Source: Petrosia ficiformis
Taxonomy: Eukaryota; Porifera; Demospongiae; Haplosclerida; Petrosiidae
DNA length: 64,000 bases
Direction of reading: 5' to 3'
NCBI GenBank assembly: GCA_947044365.1
Contig: OX345639.1
Location: 6,257,718-6,321,717, forward strand
Part shown: positions 55,601-64,000 of the stretch, piece after piece
Position numbering within the stretch: the stretch's first letter is position 1
Layout of the letters: the number at the start of each line of letters is the position of its first letter
The notes under the pieces: model-generated
The model's input: the letters and a program-made list of their open reading frames with translations, nothing else
Database searches by the model: none
What the model was told of the DNA's origin: nothing
Made by a program: the position numbers and the translations under genes

Positions 55601-57861
55601 AACCTTACTATAATTCTTATACCCTATATACCATACTATAATAAATAAAACATTATTCTGTGATTCCTTATGTGAGCCTATTATTTAGTTAACTGTTTAA
55701 TTCTTTTGAGACAACTCTATGATGCGTGTGATACCAGATGCAAAGGGGGTGGGTACCAAGACTATACTCCAATGATGCTCATAACAAGTGAATTATTGTC
55801 CTTTCTGCTGTGTACACAGCATATAGAGTTGACAAACATTATTAATGCATACCTACTATTACTTTGAGATGACAGTACAAATGGTTTATTATAAACTGTT
55901 TTCTTCAACCATATTATATCCAACCAATGCAATACCTCGGCATTAGGATTCGTTTCTTTCTCTAGGGAATCAAAGATAGTACAAAACTTCAGATCAAATT
56001 TAACAAAGCCCAATAATCTACTAATCCCATTCATTTAATCTCATAACGTTATGTTTAAAAAATTGATTATAAGTCCCATTTCGTCTACTATACAACGTCA
56101 ACGGTGGATGTCTTTCATCAACCAAGTAAGAATTGATCATACATATGTTAAATAAGAGTATGCTGCTCTACAATAATATAAAAACAGGCTCACACCTGAC
56201 ATACTCACAAGTTATCATACCACCTATTTGTTACTGAACTAACAATAACAAGAATACTCACATACAATGCCATGTAAGGACAATTCTACACAAATATGTG
56301 TAAGCTCTAGTTACAAGCCAGTGAATACCACAATGCTTACTTATAATGTAGTAAATACATCCCTTGCTTTTTGTCAATGACTATTTTGTGTGAAACATTA
56401 TGCATCCCTACGACAATAACAGTCAGTATCAATATCTAATGTATTATAATAATCCACCAGTAATTAAAAACATCATGTATCCCTACGACAATAACAGTCA
56501 GTATCAATATCTAATGTATTATAATAATCCACCAGTAATTAAAAACATCATGTATCCCTACGACAATAACAGTCAGTATCAATATGTAATGTATTATAAT
56601 AATCCACCAGTAATTAAAAACATCATGTATCCCTACGACAATAACAGTTAGTATCAATATCTAATGTATTATAATAATCCACCAGTAATTAAAAACATCA
56701 TGTATCCCTACGACAATAACAGTTAGTATCAATATCTAATGTATTATAATAATCCACCAGTAATTAAAAACATCATGTATCCCTATGACAATAACAGTCA
56801 GTATCAATATGTAAATTGTTTATAATTTATAAACGTGTGTTATATATACCTATCAAGGAAGTTTCTATATTCTTTCTTCCATCATATTCCGAGACTCTCC
56901 CCATTACAGTGACTAGATCACCATGCTTGATATCAAAATATCTAAGAACAGACAATCTGCTGTCATTCATCCAACATATACATCTGATACTACCTGTACC
57001 ATCATCAACTATATAATATAATAATTATGAATAACATGATAATAGTTATACAAATAATGTATGTATATATATTTAGTATTATTCACTCTGTCTACTGCAT
57101 TGGCAATGGGAATGGAATTTTAGCTCTGGCAGTCCTGGCAAATGGTCACATGATCATCAAACCATAGAGTATATGGACCATGTTCTATCGAACCATAAGA
57201 TCTATCAAGAGTAAGGTTAAATAGGGTTTAGCAACCCACCCACCTACACCACCAAGCCAGCCCCATGTGCACTTCCCTTGTAAAACTGCTCATGTCATCA
57301 TGGAGTCACTTTGGCTCATTAAACAATTCCAGTAGGTAAGTATAATCATTGTTGACTGGATTCTAATCCAGTCTCAGCACCGATGCATTAGACAAAGCCT
57401 TTATTATATGTATGTGTACATGTATGTATACAAAACATACCTCTATAGACTACATATTTTTCTTTTATTTGTATACTCAGGACATCTCCCATAATCCATA
57501 CATCAACTACAGCATGATTCAATAATGTATACACACCTATAATTAAAGTACAAGTTGATAAGTGTATGACCACTTTACATACGTCAAACTTGTGATATAA
57601 CTAAAAGTATGCAATTATATAAATAATAATTACAAGTTAATTTAAAATCACTATATATATAATTATATATTATATATACAGATATATACTATTATAATAT
57701 TGTATCGATGAAAGATTACTATACAAACCCTTATAGTTTGGATACTGTATCAGTTGTAAAACATCAATTATGTTCAATTTTAATTTATTTTCAAAAAGTG
57801 GATCAAGACCCCAGAGTCTAGGGTGGTAGAACTTCAACTTGACCTTTTCAGGAGCAGCCAT
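49681..57861 (-). CDS. STN1: CST complex subunit STN1
   Basis: Eight exons (57729-57861, 57441-57536, 56850-57008, 55853-55961, 55124-55220, 54959-55066, 52373-52433, 49681-49862) join in phase to 314 residues. STN1 with CTC1 and TEN1 binds single-stranded DNA and recruits polymerase alpha-primase for telomere C-strand fill-in. The N-terminal OB fold shows LWGLDPLFENKLKLNIIDV, then VDDGTGSIRCICW and DLVTVMGRVSEYDGRKNIE. Two C-terminal winged-helix regions follow: FSYIDDFKDTLNTDDVIHQA with LNQGYFIPS, and DEDHIIPEILALFHKM with LSYDKIEQVLQTLVDRNR. It is about 50 residues shorter than human STN1, mostly in linkers. The second winged helix is the least certain part but all splice phases agree. It is head-to-head with the small membrane protein at 57968. 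Confidence 0.93.
50079..50670. mobile_element. piggyBac-like non-autonomous element
   Basis: The left end TTAACCCTTAGAGCACTGA and the inverse of the right end TCAACCTTTTAAGGACTGAG are similar, and TTAACCCTT ends suit piggyBac-type insertion at TTAA. The interior is clearly GC-richer than its surroundings (AGGGGGCACAGCCCCTCGCC region). No transposase. STN1 intron 7. Confidence 0.55.
50671..52372. other. Rest of STN1 intron 7
   Basis: AT-rich sequence with no gene. A short inverted pair of TACTCCCCCTAAT and ATTAGGGGGAGTA at about 51634-51674 forms a hairpin. The family B MITE below is the only clear element. Confidence 0.6.
52055..52242 (-). mobile_element. hAT-type MITE family B, copy B5
   Basis: CATTGTTTTCCCCCC to GGAGAAACACTG with the family interior in reverse. 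A short stretch around GGGTGGAGGAGCA is internally duplicated. STN1 intron 7. Confidence 0.85.
52526..52764 (+). mobile_element. MITE family A, copy A13
   Basis: AAAGTCTGTTCACATTCAC to GGTGAATGTGAATGACCTTT with well-preserved ends. It lies about 90 bp upstream (transcript sense) of STN1 exon 52373-52433. Confidence 0.9.
53639..53838 (-). repeat. Interspersed repeat family D, reverse copy
   Basis: Matches 4630-4810 from ATAAGCCTATATGG through AAGAGCTTCTTATTTGGCAC to TGTTGAGCCAATTTAGCCCA. STN1 intron 6, which is otherwise unremarkable AT-rich DNA (52765-54958). Confidence 0.82.
55301..55606 (-). mobile_element. MITE family A, copy A14, with internal duplication
   Basis: AAAGGTCATTCATGTTCACC to GTGAACGTGAACAAACC. 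The core TTATTGAGTTACAGTATAAT..TTAACC is present twice, lengthening this copy by about 60 bp. STN1 intron 4. Confidence 0.88.
56400..56815 (+). repeat. 75-bp minisatellite, about 5.5 copies
   Basis: ATCCCTACGACAATAACAGT recurs every 75 bp (56406, 56481, 56556) with TATAATAATCCACCAGTAAT. Units are almost identical. The array ends 35 bp from STN1 exon 56850-57008. Confidence 0.96.
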
Positions 57862-57967
57862 AATTATATATACAATATTATTAGCCACACCCTTCTACTA
57901 CCGTCTAGCTAGCTAGTCGTCTGCATCTGAGTGCGAAACGAATTATCAGTGTTTTACATCTTGAAGA
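57862..57967. promoter_or_regulatory. Bidirectional promoter STN1 / small membrane protein
   Basis: 106 bp separate the divergent start codons. It includes CCACACCC (KLF/Sp-like) and a TAGCTAGCTAG stretch. No TATA box at a standard position that I would defend. Confidence 0.7.
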
Positions 57968-58416
57968 ATGGCCCAACAACCTGGATACGAATACCCGCCA
58001 CCACAGCAACAGGGATATCCTCCATCTTATCCTCCATCTTATCCTCCGGTGCAACAACCTTCTCAAGTGCAACAACAAAGTACTAATGTAGTGCTTGTGC
58101 AGCAACCTCAGGTATAGGTATATAATAATTATATATATGCATGTATATATATATAATATATATATAATTATAGATATATACGTTATTCAACTTCTCTGCA
58201 TAATAAGACATATGTGGTGCCGCTTCTATCATATAAATATTGTGTCTCCTCTCTCTCTCTCTCTTTCTCTCTCTCACTCTCTCTTTCTTACAGCAAACAG
58301 TTGTTCAACATGTACGTGATAACAAACCAAGCCACATTCTTCACTGTATTATCACATTCTTCTGCTGGCCATGGGTATTTGTCTGGCTCATACTCTGTTG
58401 CATTTATGGATGCTAG
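57968..58416 (+). CDS. Small Pro/Gln-rich protein with C-terminal membrane segment
   Basis: Two exons (57968-58111, 58294-58416) give 88 residues. The first 45 are low-complexity: GYEYPPPQQQGYPPSYPPSY and a Gln-rich stretch. The second exon encodes QTVVQHVRDNKPSHILHC followed by a hydrophobic, Trp/Cys-rich span (FFCWPWVFVWLILCCIYGC) ending at the stop. This looks like a tail-anchored or single-pass small membrane protein; PYPPSY-type repeats occur in many membrane-trafficking adaptors. I do not recognise a named family. It is supported by a good Kozak-like ATG, consistent splice phase with a CT-rich acceptor, and the shared promoter with STN1. Confidence 0.75.
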
Positions 58417-58587
58417 GAGGTTCTAAATACTACCTAAACTGCATGCATAATTGTCTATTGCATGATAATTTTTTTTACATAATTTACAATAATTAGTTAT
58501 ATAATTTTTTATAATTATCATTGGGTTTGTTTTTGCAAGTATATAATATTTGAATAGAAAAATATGTTGTACATATAAGGCTAGATC

Positions 58588-58625
58588 TAGTCTCGAGGCC
58601 AGACAAACGTCTGGCCTCGAGACTA
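58588..58625. repeat. Perfect 17-bp hairpin, GC-rich
   Basis: TAGTCTCGAGGCCAGAC, loop AAAC, then its exact reverse complement. It stands out in AT-rich DNA, about 170 bp after the small gene's stop. Confidence 0.95.
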
Positions 58626-60149
58626 ATATAAGAAATGCATTTATATTGACACTGCACATTGTGTACTATAAACGTCTTGATGTTAGAACGAATGAAACAA
58701 CATTAAAGGGTTAAACCCGATAATTAAACTTGACCGTTTTCATACATTGCGAAATTAATTATCAATTAAGGGAAAAGTGTGGGCGGAGCGTATAATAGCT
58801 AACTATTTTCACCTCTATAACTCTACGGTTTTATAAAACTAGAGGTTCTAACTAAATTTGGTGGAAAGAAGAGTTGTTAAGAAACCTATAGATGTAAAAT
58901 TTATGCTTCGCTATTAGCAGGAAGATAGCAAGGCGAGTGTTTGAATATTTAGTTGTCGATAGGGCAACGCCCACTTCTTTACTTACCTCTATAACTTCAA
59001 CATTTTACACAACACAGACTTATAACTTACTTGGTTAGAGAGAGGAGTTTATAACAAAGTCGTAGATACCAAATACATGCTTCGTTAGTTGGAAGAAAGT
59101 AGCAAGACGAGTGTTTGAAAGTGCAGTGCTCAGTGCCAACAAGAGCTCTTAGCATCTTTGTAAGTTCGATCGCTTATAACTTTGGATTGGTTCCTCGTAT
59201 AGCTTCAGGTTTTGCACTGCATAAAGCACATTTAGTGCACTGTCTTCTGTAAAAAGTTGGTTTAAAAATACTGAAGCAGTTTAAGGTGCCACTAGGGAGT
59301 GGGCGGATGCGACTCCAATCGGTTTCAAAATAGAATATTATATAATATGACTCTAACCTGGTGTAGTAGCAACCTTCATATCTTCTAATCACCTTTATAG
59401 GGTCCTGGAATTGATAAAACATATATAAAATGTCCATTTTTTGCAATCGCAATAAGTACAAAACCGAGAAAGCCACGCCCACCAATCAGGCGTGCACCAA
59501 GTACAATGCATTTACAGAAAACAAATAGAGCCGTTTTCTGGAAATTCATTTTACTTTTATAGTTACAAGAGGCTGAAGAAAGCTGAATTCTGTAGCTTTT
59601 CACTGAAACCATAAAATTTACCTTTCTAGACACTATCAAACTCCGATCTTTCTCAGAGAGCAACTACAGTTACACCGCCATTGTTAAACCACCCACCGCC
59701 CCCTCCACCAACCGTGGGCCGTATTTAGCTTTGTTTCTGAAAATAAACTATCAGTGAAAATATTTAGGCCCAATAATTATACCCCCGGGTGGGTGTGGCT
59801 TCCAAAAAATACAGAATGGAACCAGATTGTATGCAGCAAGAAGCTGGCAAGACTAGAAACCGATTGGAGTTTCAACTACCCCTCCCCCTAGTACAACCTT
59901 AAAAATAACGCATGACGTCTGTAGACGTTATCCGCGGCTAAAGGGTTAATTAAGTTTCGTCAATCTTGCATGAAGTTCCTGCATGGTGAGTATAATGTGG
60001 TTTAGAGTGAACTTTAAACCTAGTTAACACGTGGATGTTGGGAGCATGCGCATGTAGCAGACACATGTGTGTTTGAAGTCGAAGCTAGAGTCACAGCAAG
60101 ACAGTAAATTTTACTCCGTGATCTCTGAGTATATTAATACTAATAGAAT
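58626..60149. other. Spacer with a diverged ~185-bp tandem duplication and a TAAAGGGTTAA end
   Basis: Two copies at about 58785-58960 and 58975-59145 share ACCTCTATAACT, ATGCTTCGTTAG-type and AGCAAGRCGAGTGTTTGAA sequence. ACGTTATCCGCGGCTAAAGG followed by GTTAA near 59927-59948 looks like one terminus of a piggyBac-type element whose other end I cannot find. No convincing coding sequence; this may be the retroelement's 5' region. Confidence 0.5.
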
Positions 60150-60244
60150 GGCCTCCGACGATCTACCAACTATTTCTGTAGTCTCCACTACGCCTATTGA
60201 GACCGAAGCTAGCGGCTTGTTCACGGCTTTCACAATCATCCAAC

Positions 60245-62788
60245 ATGGATGGAACCTCCATCACTAGGTCTCTCTCTTCCTCTTATCCCACTGAGTCAAT
60301 AGGAAATTCTCCTGGACCTACATCAATTTCTCTAGAGGACTTGATGGCATCTGTCAGGAGAGTAGTACAGTCAGAGCTGCTAGCAGCCAGACTGGGAGGT
60401 CCAGATGTCCCAACAACCTCCACTCTACAGCCATCCTCCATGACCTCCTTGACTACTCCAATAACTACTATGTCTACTTCTATACCCTCTTCCACTGGAC
60501 CACTTCCCCTTCCTCTCCCTGGAACCCACACCACTGGTGAGTATTACTTTACATGCATTCACTCAGGTGGGCATACTGAGTATGGTAGTCCATCACTTTC
60601 CCTACTCCTACTGCAACATTCCGTCTCAGTGATGATTATATATAAGTGTTAGACATATGGCTAAGCAAAATATACATTCATAATTATACACATACATTTC
60701 ACATTATAAGTGTGGTTTATGTATACTTGGGGACTTAGCTGCAGTTCACATGAAGAGATACCTCTATTAGCGTTCAATTTAGGTGAGCTAGACCCCATAA
60801 TAAACATGTCCGTAGTCGTACAGGTTACACACATAGTCACTTATACATCTGTACCTTCCGACTTAGCATCAGGAGGGGAACAAGCCCACCAGCACCGGTG
60901 GCATCTGTGTCATTCCCCCCCTTGGACTATCTCAAGCAAAGGGAACAGACTTGTGTACTCCAGTCACTACAACCACTAGTTCCCTAGGAGCTGGATAGCT
61001 CTGTCTAAGCCCACTTGCTTGCAGAAGTGGCAACATTACCTATATCCTAGCGCCAGGATGAACCAAACCCATTCACCACACAATGGCAACATACATGAAC
61101 AGCCCACTAGACAGTAGTGGCATAGTACCATCATTGTTTCCAGAGTGATCTAGATCTGGGATCACAACATTAATTGCAAAAGCCCACCAACATACGGTGG
61201 CATTCTAGAATAGATACAACATAGAGTCATTTGCACTGATGTTCACACTGTATACACACATGCAGGGATCTCTCTCGTGCACTCATGGTCACACATTATA
61301 CACATGCAGGGTTCTCACAGTACAAGGGGATTTTGTTTTGCTTACCGAAAGTGACAGCATATTATCACAATAGCATGGGGATTGTATAATCACAACCACT
61401 GGTAATCTCCTGCCTCAACAACTAGAATAATACTGGAGTTGTACTAGCATACTTACATGGGTGGCAGGTGATCAAGTTCTTTGTAGCAAAGTTATACCCT
61501 TGTCGGGGGAGACCCCTGCATAAACAAATCCCACTTTATTAGCATAACTATTACATGCTAGTCCTCAGGTGGGTATAGTTATATATAGGAAGTTGTTGCA
61601 GTCCTTTCTGAAGTGAAGGCTAGTATTCATGAGTCAGGGCACTGACAGTTAGCAGTAACAGTATAGTGGTCCATGAGGGCTCCTCTTGCATCCCTGCTGT
61701 CAAACCCACCCCCCCTCAGGTCAAGCATTCTAAGGGTGGTGTAATATTTCACATTATAGTAGTTGCACACACAGGTAGTTCACATACTCCAACATTACTG
61801 CCTGAATGCTGTTCAAGGAAACAGTTATGTACTTATCTTGTGCTCAACCATTTACTATGCCCCATCTTGCTCTCCCGCAGGCACCACTGTGTTGGGGAGT
61901 CTACCACCTGCAGCAAGCATCCAGTCAGTGGCTATTGCCCCTCCTGTACACACAGGCCCACTGCTGACAGAGCAAGAGGGGAGTGTACACTCGCTATCCG
62001 CTCTCCTCAACACCCCAATTCCAACCTCAACAGTACTAAAACCACATGCATTGGTTCTGTCACCAGCCCTGCCGCCGATTCCAAACAGGCTAGCAGACAA
62101 GATCAGAGGCGGCACATTTGTAGAGATGAAGGAGCTATTGGGAGACAACATCGCTCTCCTACAGCGATTAGAGGAGGTACAAGGGCACCCTAGCTCACAA
62201 TTGGTCTTGGCCCCGACTAGTGCAAGACTGAGAGAAGTGTCTTCTCCCCTCACATGGGTATCATGTTTCTTGTCTTATACAGCAGTACGATGCAGAGATG
62301 TCGAAACTCGTTCACTCCTCATTTATGCCAGGCTAGTACTAGACCTAGCCAGGAAACATGGTTGGCGTGGCTGGCTGGACTATGATCGAGTTTTCAGGCA
62401 GCAAATTGCTGCAAACTCCGGACTGTTCTCCTGGAGTGAGCTAAACCCTTCCCTAATGGCATACACTGTGCCTGGCTCGACCAGGCAGGAAGGGCTACGA
62501 ACAGTTGGTTCCTGGTGCCCCCTTTGCCAAGAGGCTGATCATAGAGCAAGTGAGTGTGCTCTGCAGGCTCTTGAGCCAATAGCTAGCTCCCCTTCGAGGA
62601 GTGGACCAGTCAGGCCCACCAAAGCAAGGGTTTCGTCCAGGTATGATCCCCTTGGAGAGATATGTCGTAAGTTCAACAAGGGCACTTGCAACATCATACC
62701 CTGTAAATACAGGCATGTCTGCAAGCAGTGTCACAAGGATCACTCCTGGCTGGCATGCCCAGCCCGGGAAGGGGACTCAAAGCACTAG
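60245..62788 (+). CDS. Gag-like protein of DIRS-type element, apparently spliced
   Basis: Exons 60245-60536 and 61881-62788 join in phase to 399 residues. The N part is Ser/Thr/Pro-rich around a helical SLEDLMASVRRVVQSELLAA. The middle has PPIPNRLADKIRGGTFVEM and TWVSCFLSYTAV..RSLLIYARLVLDLAR. The C part has Cys/His clusters: CPLCQEADHRASEC, then CRKFNKGTCNIIPCKYRH and CKQCHKDHSWLACP. The donor CACTG/GTGAGT and acceptor CTCTCCCGCAG are near consensus; without splicing the first part ends at a stop near 60650. An ATG at 60150 opens another frame for 39 codons and stops at 60267, so the true start may lie upstream with a frameshift. The role is presumed RNA packaging. Confidence 0.72.
60880..61205 (+). 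repeat. Four small covarying hairpins with AGCCCAC...GTGGCA frame
   Basis: Stems CCACC/GGTGG (60886-60901), CCACTT/AAGTGG (61011-61030), CCACTA/TAGTGG (61104-61120) and CCACC/GGTGG (61184-61200) keep pairing while their sequence changes. Loops differ in length (5-8 nt) and sequence. They lie within the gag intron at roughly 80-125-bp spacing. Confidence 0.7.
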
Positions 62789-63127
62789 TCCAGAGCAATA
62801 ACTCCACAACAATCAATCTCATACAAAGATACAACTGCCATATTCTAGCCAGACATAGCTACAAATCTTGTATATTGTGTTATTCATTCTGTTGAGTTAC
62901 CATAATTATAACATTACGATGTTTATATTATATTTATTTATACTTATATCAAGAAATTAAATACACATACAAAGTGGAAGAACAGTACACACTGCCCCTG
63001 TTCACTATGCCCACCTATCTCTACTACCATTTCATTGCATGACTGTCCTTCCTTCTGTACTCCCACTGTAGTGTCAGTTGAATCATGTAACATTACCCAG
63101 GGTAGATACAAGTACACATTAGATCTC

Positions 63128-64000
63128 ATGAGGCTACATCAGAGCAATAGCCTACCCAGTTTGTGTCTATGTCCCCCTCAAAGGGCAGGTTCAATGCCAC
63201 CAATATCAAGGTGGTTACCTTTCCTCCAAGCACATCCGGATCGCTCCTTCGCCCAATATATTGCAGAAGGACTAGCAGATGGTTTCCGCATTGGCTATGA
63301 TCCAACAAAAGTGACCCTACACCAGTCTGGGAGGAACCATCAGTCAGTACAGAGCAATACCAATACTGTATCAGAATATTTGCAAATTGAATCCCATCTG
63401 GGCAGGATCAATGGCCCATTTAGGCCTGAGGAGATACTAGGAGTGCATTGCAGTCCAATGGGCATTATACCCAAACCACACCAGCCAGGAAAGTGGCGTC
63501 TTATTGTAGATCTTTCCTCTCCTGAAGGTCACAGTGTTAATGATGGTATCCCATCAGACATATGCTCCATACAATATGCCTCCATGGATCAGGCTGTGGA
63601 AATAGTAAGAGCTCTAGGTGTGGGGACACTAATGGCGAAACTGGACCTTAAGAGTGCATACCGCATGGTTCCAGTACACCCACAAGATCAGTGGCTATTG
63701 GGAATGTCATGGGAGGATAGGATCCTAGTAGATACATGCCTCCCATTTGGCCTTCGATCAGCTCCAAAAATTTTCTCTGCAGTAGCTGATGGGCTGACGT
63801 GGGCCATGCACTGCAAGGGCATTGAGTACATGCTCCATTATTTAGATGACTTTTTATTTCTTGGCCCACCAAATCATCCTATGTGTGGTTCTGCTTTGTC
63901 CCTGGCACAATCCACCTGTACAGACCTAGGCTTTCCCATCGCACTAGGCAAAGTGGAAGGCCCAGTCACATCTCTTGCATTCTTGGGGATCGAAATAGAC
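63128..64000 (+). CDS. Reverse transcriptase of DIRS-type element, partial
   Basis: Open from upstream of the first ATG (63128; in-frame sequence is open back to about 62925) to the window edge, at least 291 residues. RT motifs in order are GIIPKPHQPGKWRLIVDLS, LMAKLDLKSAYRMVPVHP, LPFGLRSAPKIFS and the catalytic HYLDDFLFLG, then FLGIEID. The leading SRWLPFLQAHPD and EGLADGFRIGYD segment is typical of DIRS-like RT ORFs. All metal-binding Asp residues seen so far are intact and there is no stop, so this copy may be young. RNase H and recombinase would be to the right. Confidence 0.9.
   Translation, partial: MRLHQSNSLPSLCLCPPQRAGSMPPISRWLPFLQAHPDRSFAQYIAEGLADGFRIGYDPTKVTLHQSGRNHQSVQSNTNTVSEYLQIESHLGRINGPFRPEEILGVHCSPMGIIPKPHQPGKWRLIVDLSSPEGHSVNDGIPSDICSIQYASMDQAVEIVRALGVGTLMAKLDLKSAYRMVPVHPQDQWLLGMSWEDRILVDTCLPFGLRSAPKIFSAVADGLTWAMHCKGIEYMLHYLDDFLFLGPPNHPMCGSALSLAQSTCTDLGFPIALGKVEGPVTSLAFLGIEID

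Larger units (their letters stand above)
60150..64000 (+). mobile_element. DIRS-like retroelement, left part
   Basis: A gag-like protein and a reverse transcriptase follow each other on the plus strand and run off the window. The gag architecture (coiled SLEDLMASVRRVVQSEL start, CCCH/CCHC knuckles) and RT motifs fit DIRS/tyrosine-recombinase elements known from non-bilaterian animals. The recombinase that would prove it lies beyond the edge. GC content is clearly above the neighbouring genes, which is typical of a recent element. Boundaries are not determined. Confidence 0.75.

Noticed and set aside
56400..56651. Plus-strand frame with YDNNSQYQY repeats
   Set aside because: A 75-bp minisatellite inside an STN1 intron, on the opposite strand to the gene.
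59174..59663. Overlapping minus-strand frames of about 100 codons
   Set aside because: No domain, no start or splice context, and mixed with a diverged tandem duplication; treated as non-coding.
61666..62193. 175-codon plus-strand frame overlapping gag
   Set aside because: It is the wrong frame for the zinc-knuckle protein and shows no recognisable motif; a shadow of the gag exon.

Overview
The window is animal nuclear DNA. It is visibly AT-rich, and its genes are split by GT-AG introns that I could reconstruct with consistent phases. The gene set is metazoan: a JAK-like tyrosine kinase, a GalNAc-transferase, an axonemal dynein light chain, otubain, fumarase, a mitochondrial rRNA methyltransferase and the telomere protein STN1. 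Short introns, sub-110-bp head-to-head promoters and very dense small DNA transposons suggest a compact early-branching animal, most likely a sponge. That placement is inference; no species is claimed.

Layout, left to right: the 3' part of a tyrosine kinase gene (+, exons 608-7191); a 12-exon polypeptide GalNAc-transferase (+, 7939-19595); DNAL1 (-, 20374-22442) head-to-head with an OTUB1-type otubain (+, 22533-26274), sharing a 90-bp promoter that holds an RFX X-box; fumarate hydratase (-, 26785-33651); a single-pass membrane protein with many SH2-ligand-like tyrosines (-, 34056-35359); the rRNA methyltransferase MRM2 (-, 37302-49586), interrupted by a 6.6-kb intron full of satellite arrays; STN1 (-, 49681-57861), head-to-head across 106 bp with a small Pro/Gln-rich membrane protein (+, 57968-58416); and a DIRS-like retroelement (+, about 60150 to the right edge) with a gag-like protein and the start of a reverse transcriptase.

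Most remaining sequence is repeats. About fourteen copies of one ~250-bp MITE (family A) lie in introns and spacers. Other families are hAT-type MITEs with TIRs and, in two cases, clear 8-bp duplications (families B and H), long fold-back elements, a tRNA-derived SINE nested in a MITE, ~93/52-bp mini-MITEs, a piggyBac-like remnant, and many minisatellites (30-, 36-, 40-, 42-, 69- and 75-bp units). Several minisatellites look as if they arose from identifiable local sequence, such as an exon/donor junction or the inside of a MITE.

The genes are not an operon-like functional set. Two themes recur: phosphotyrosine signalling (kinase and membrane adaptor candidate) and mitochondrial proteins (FH, MRM2). 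Exon coordinates were read by eye; phases were checked for every multi-exon model.
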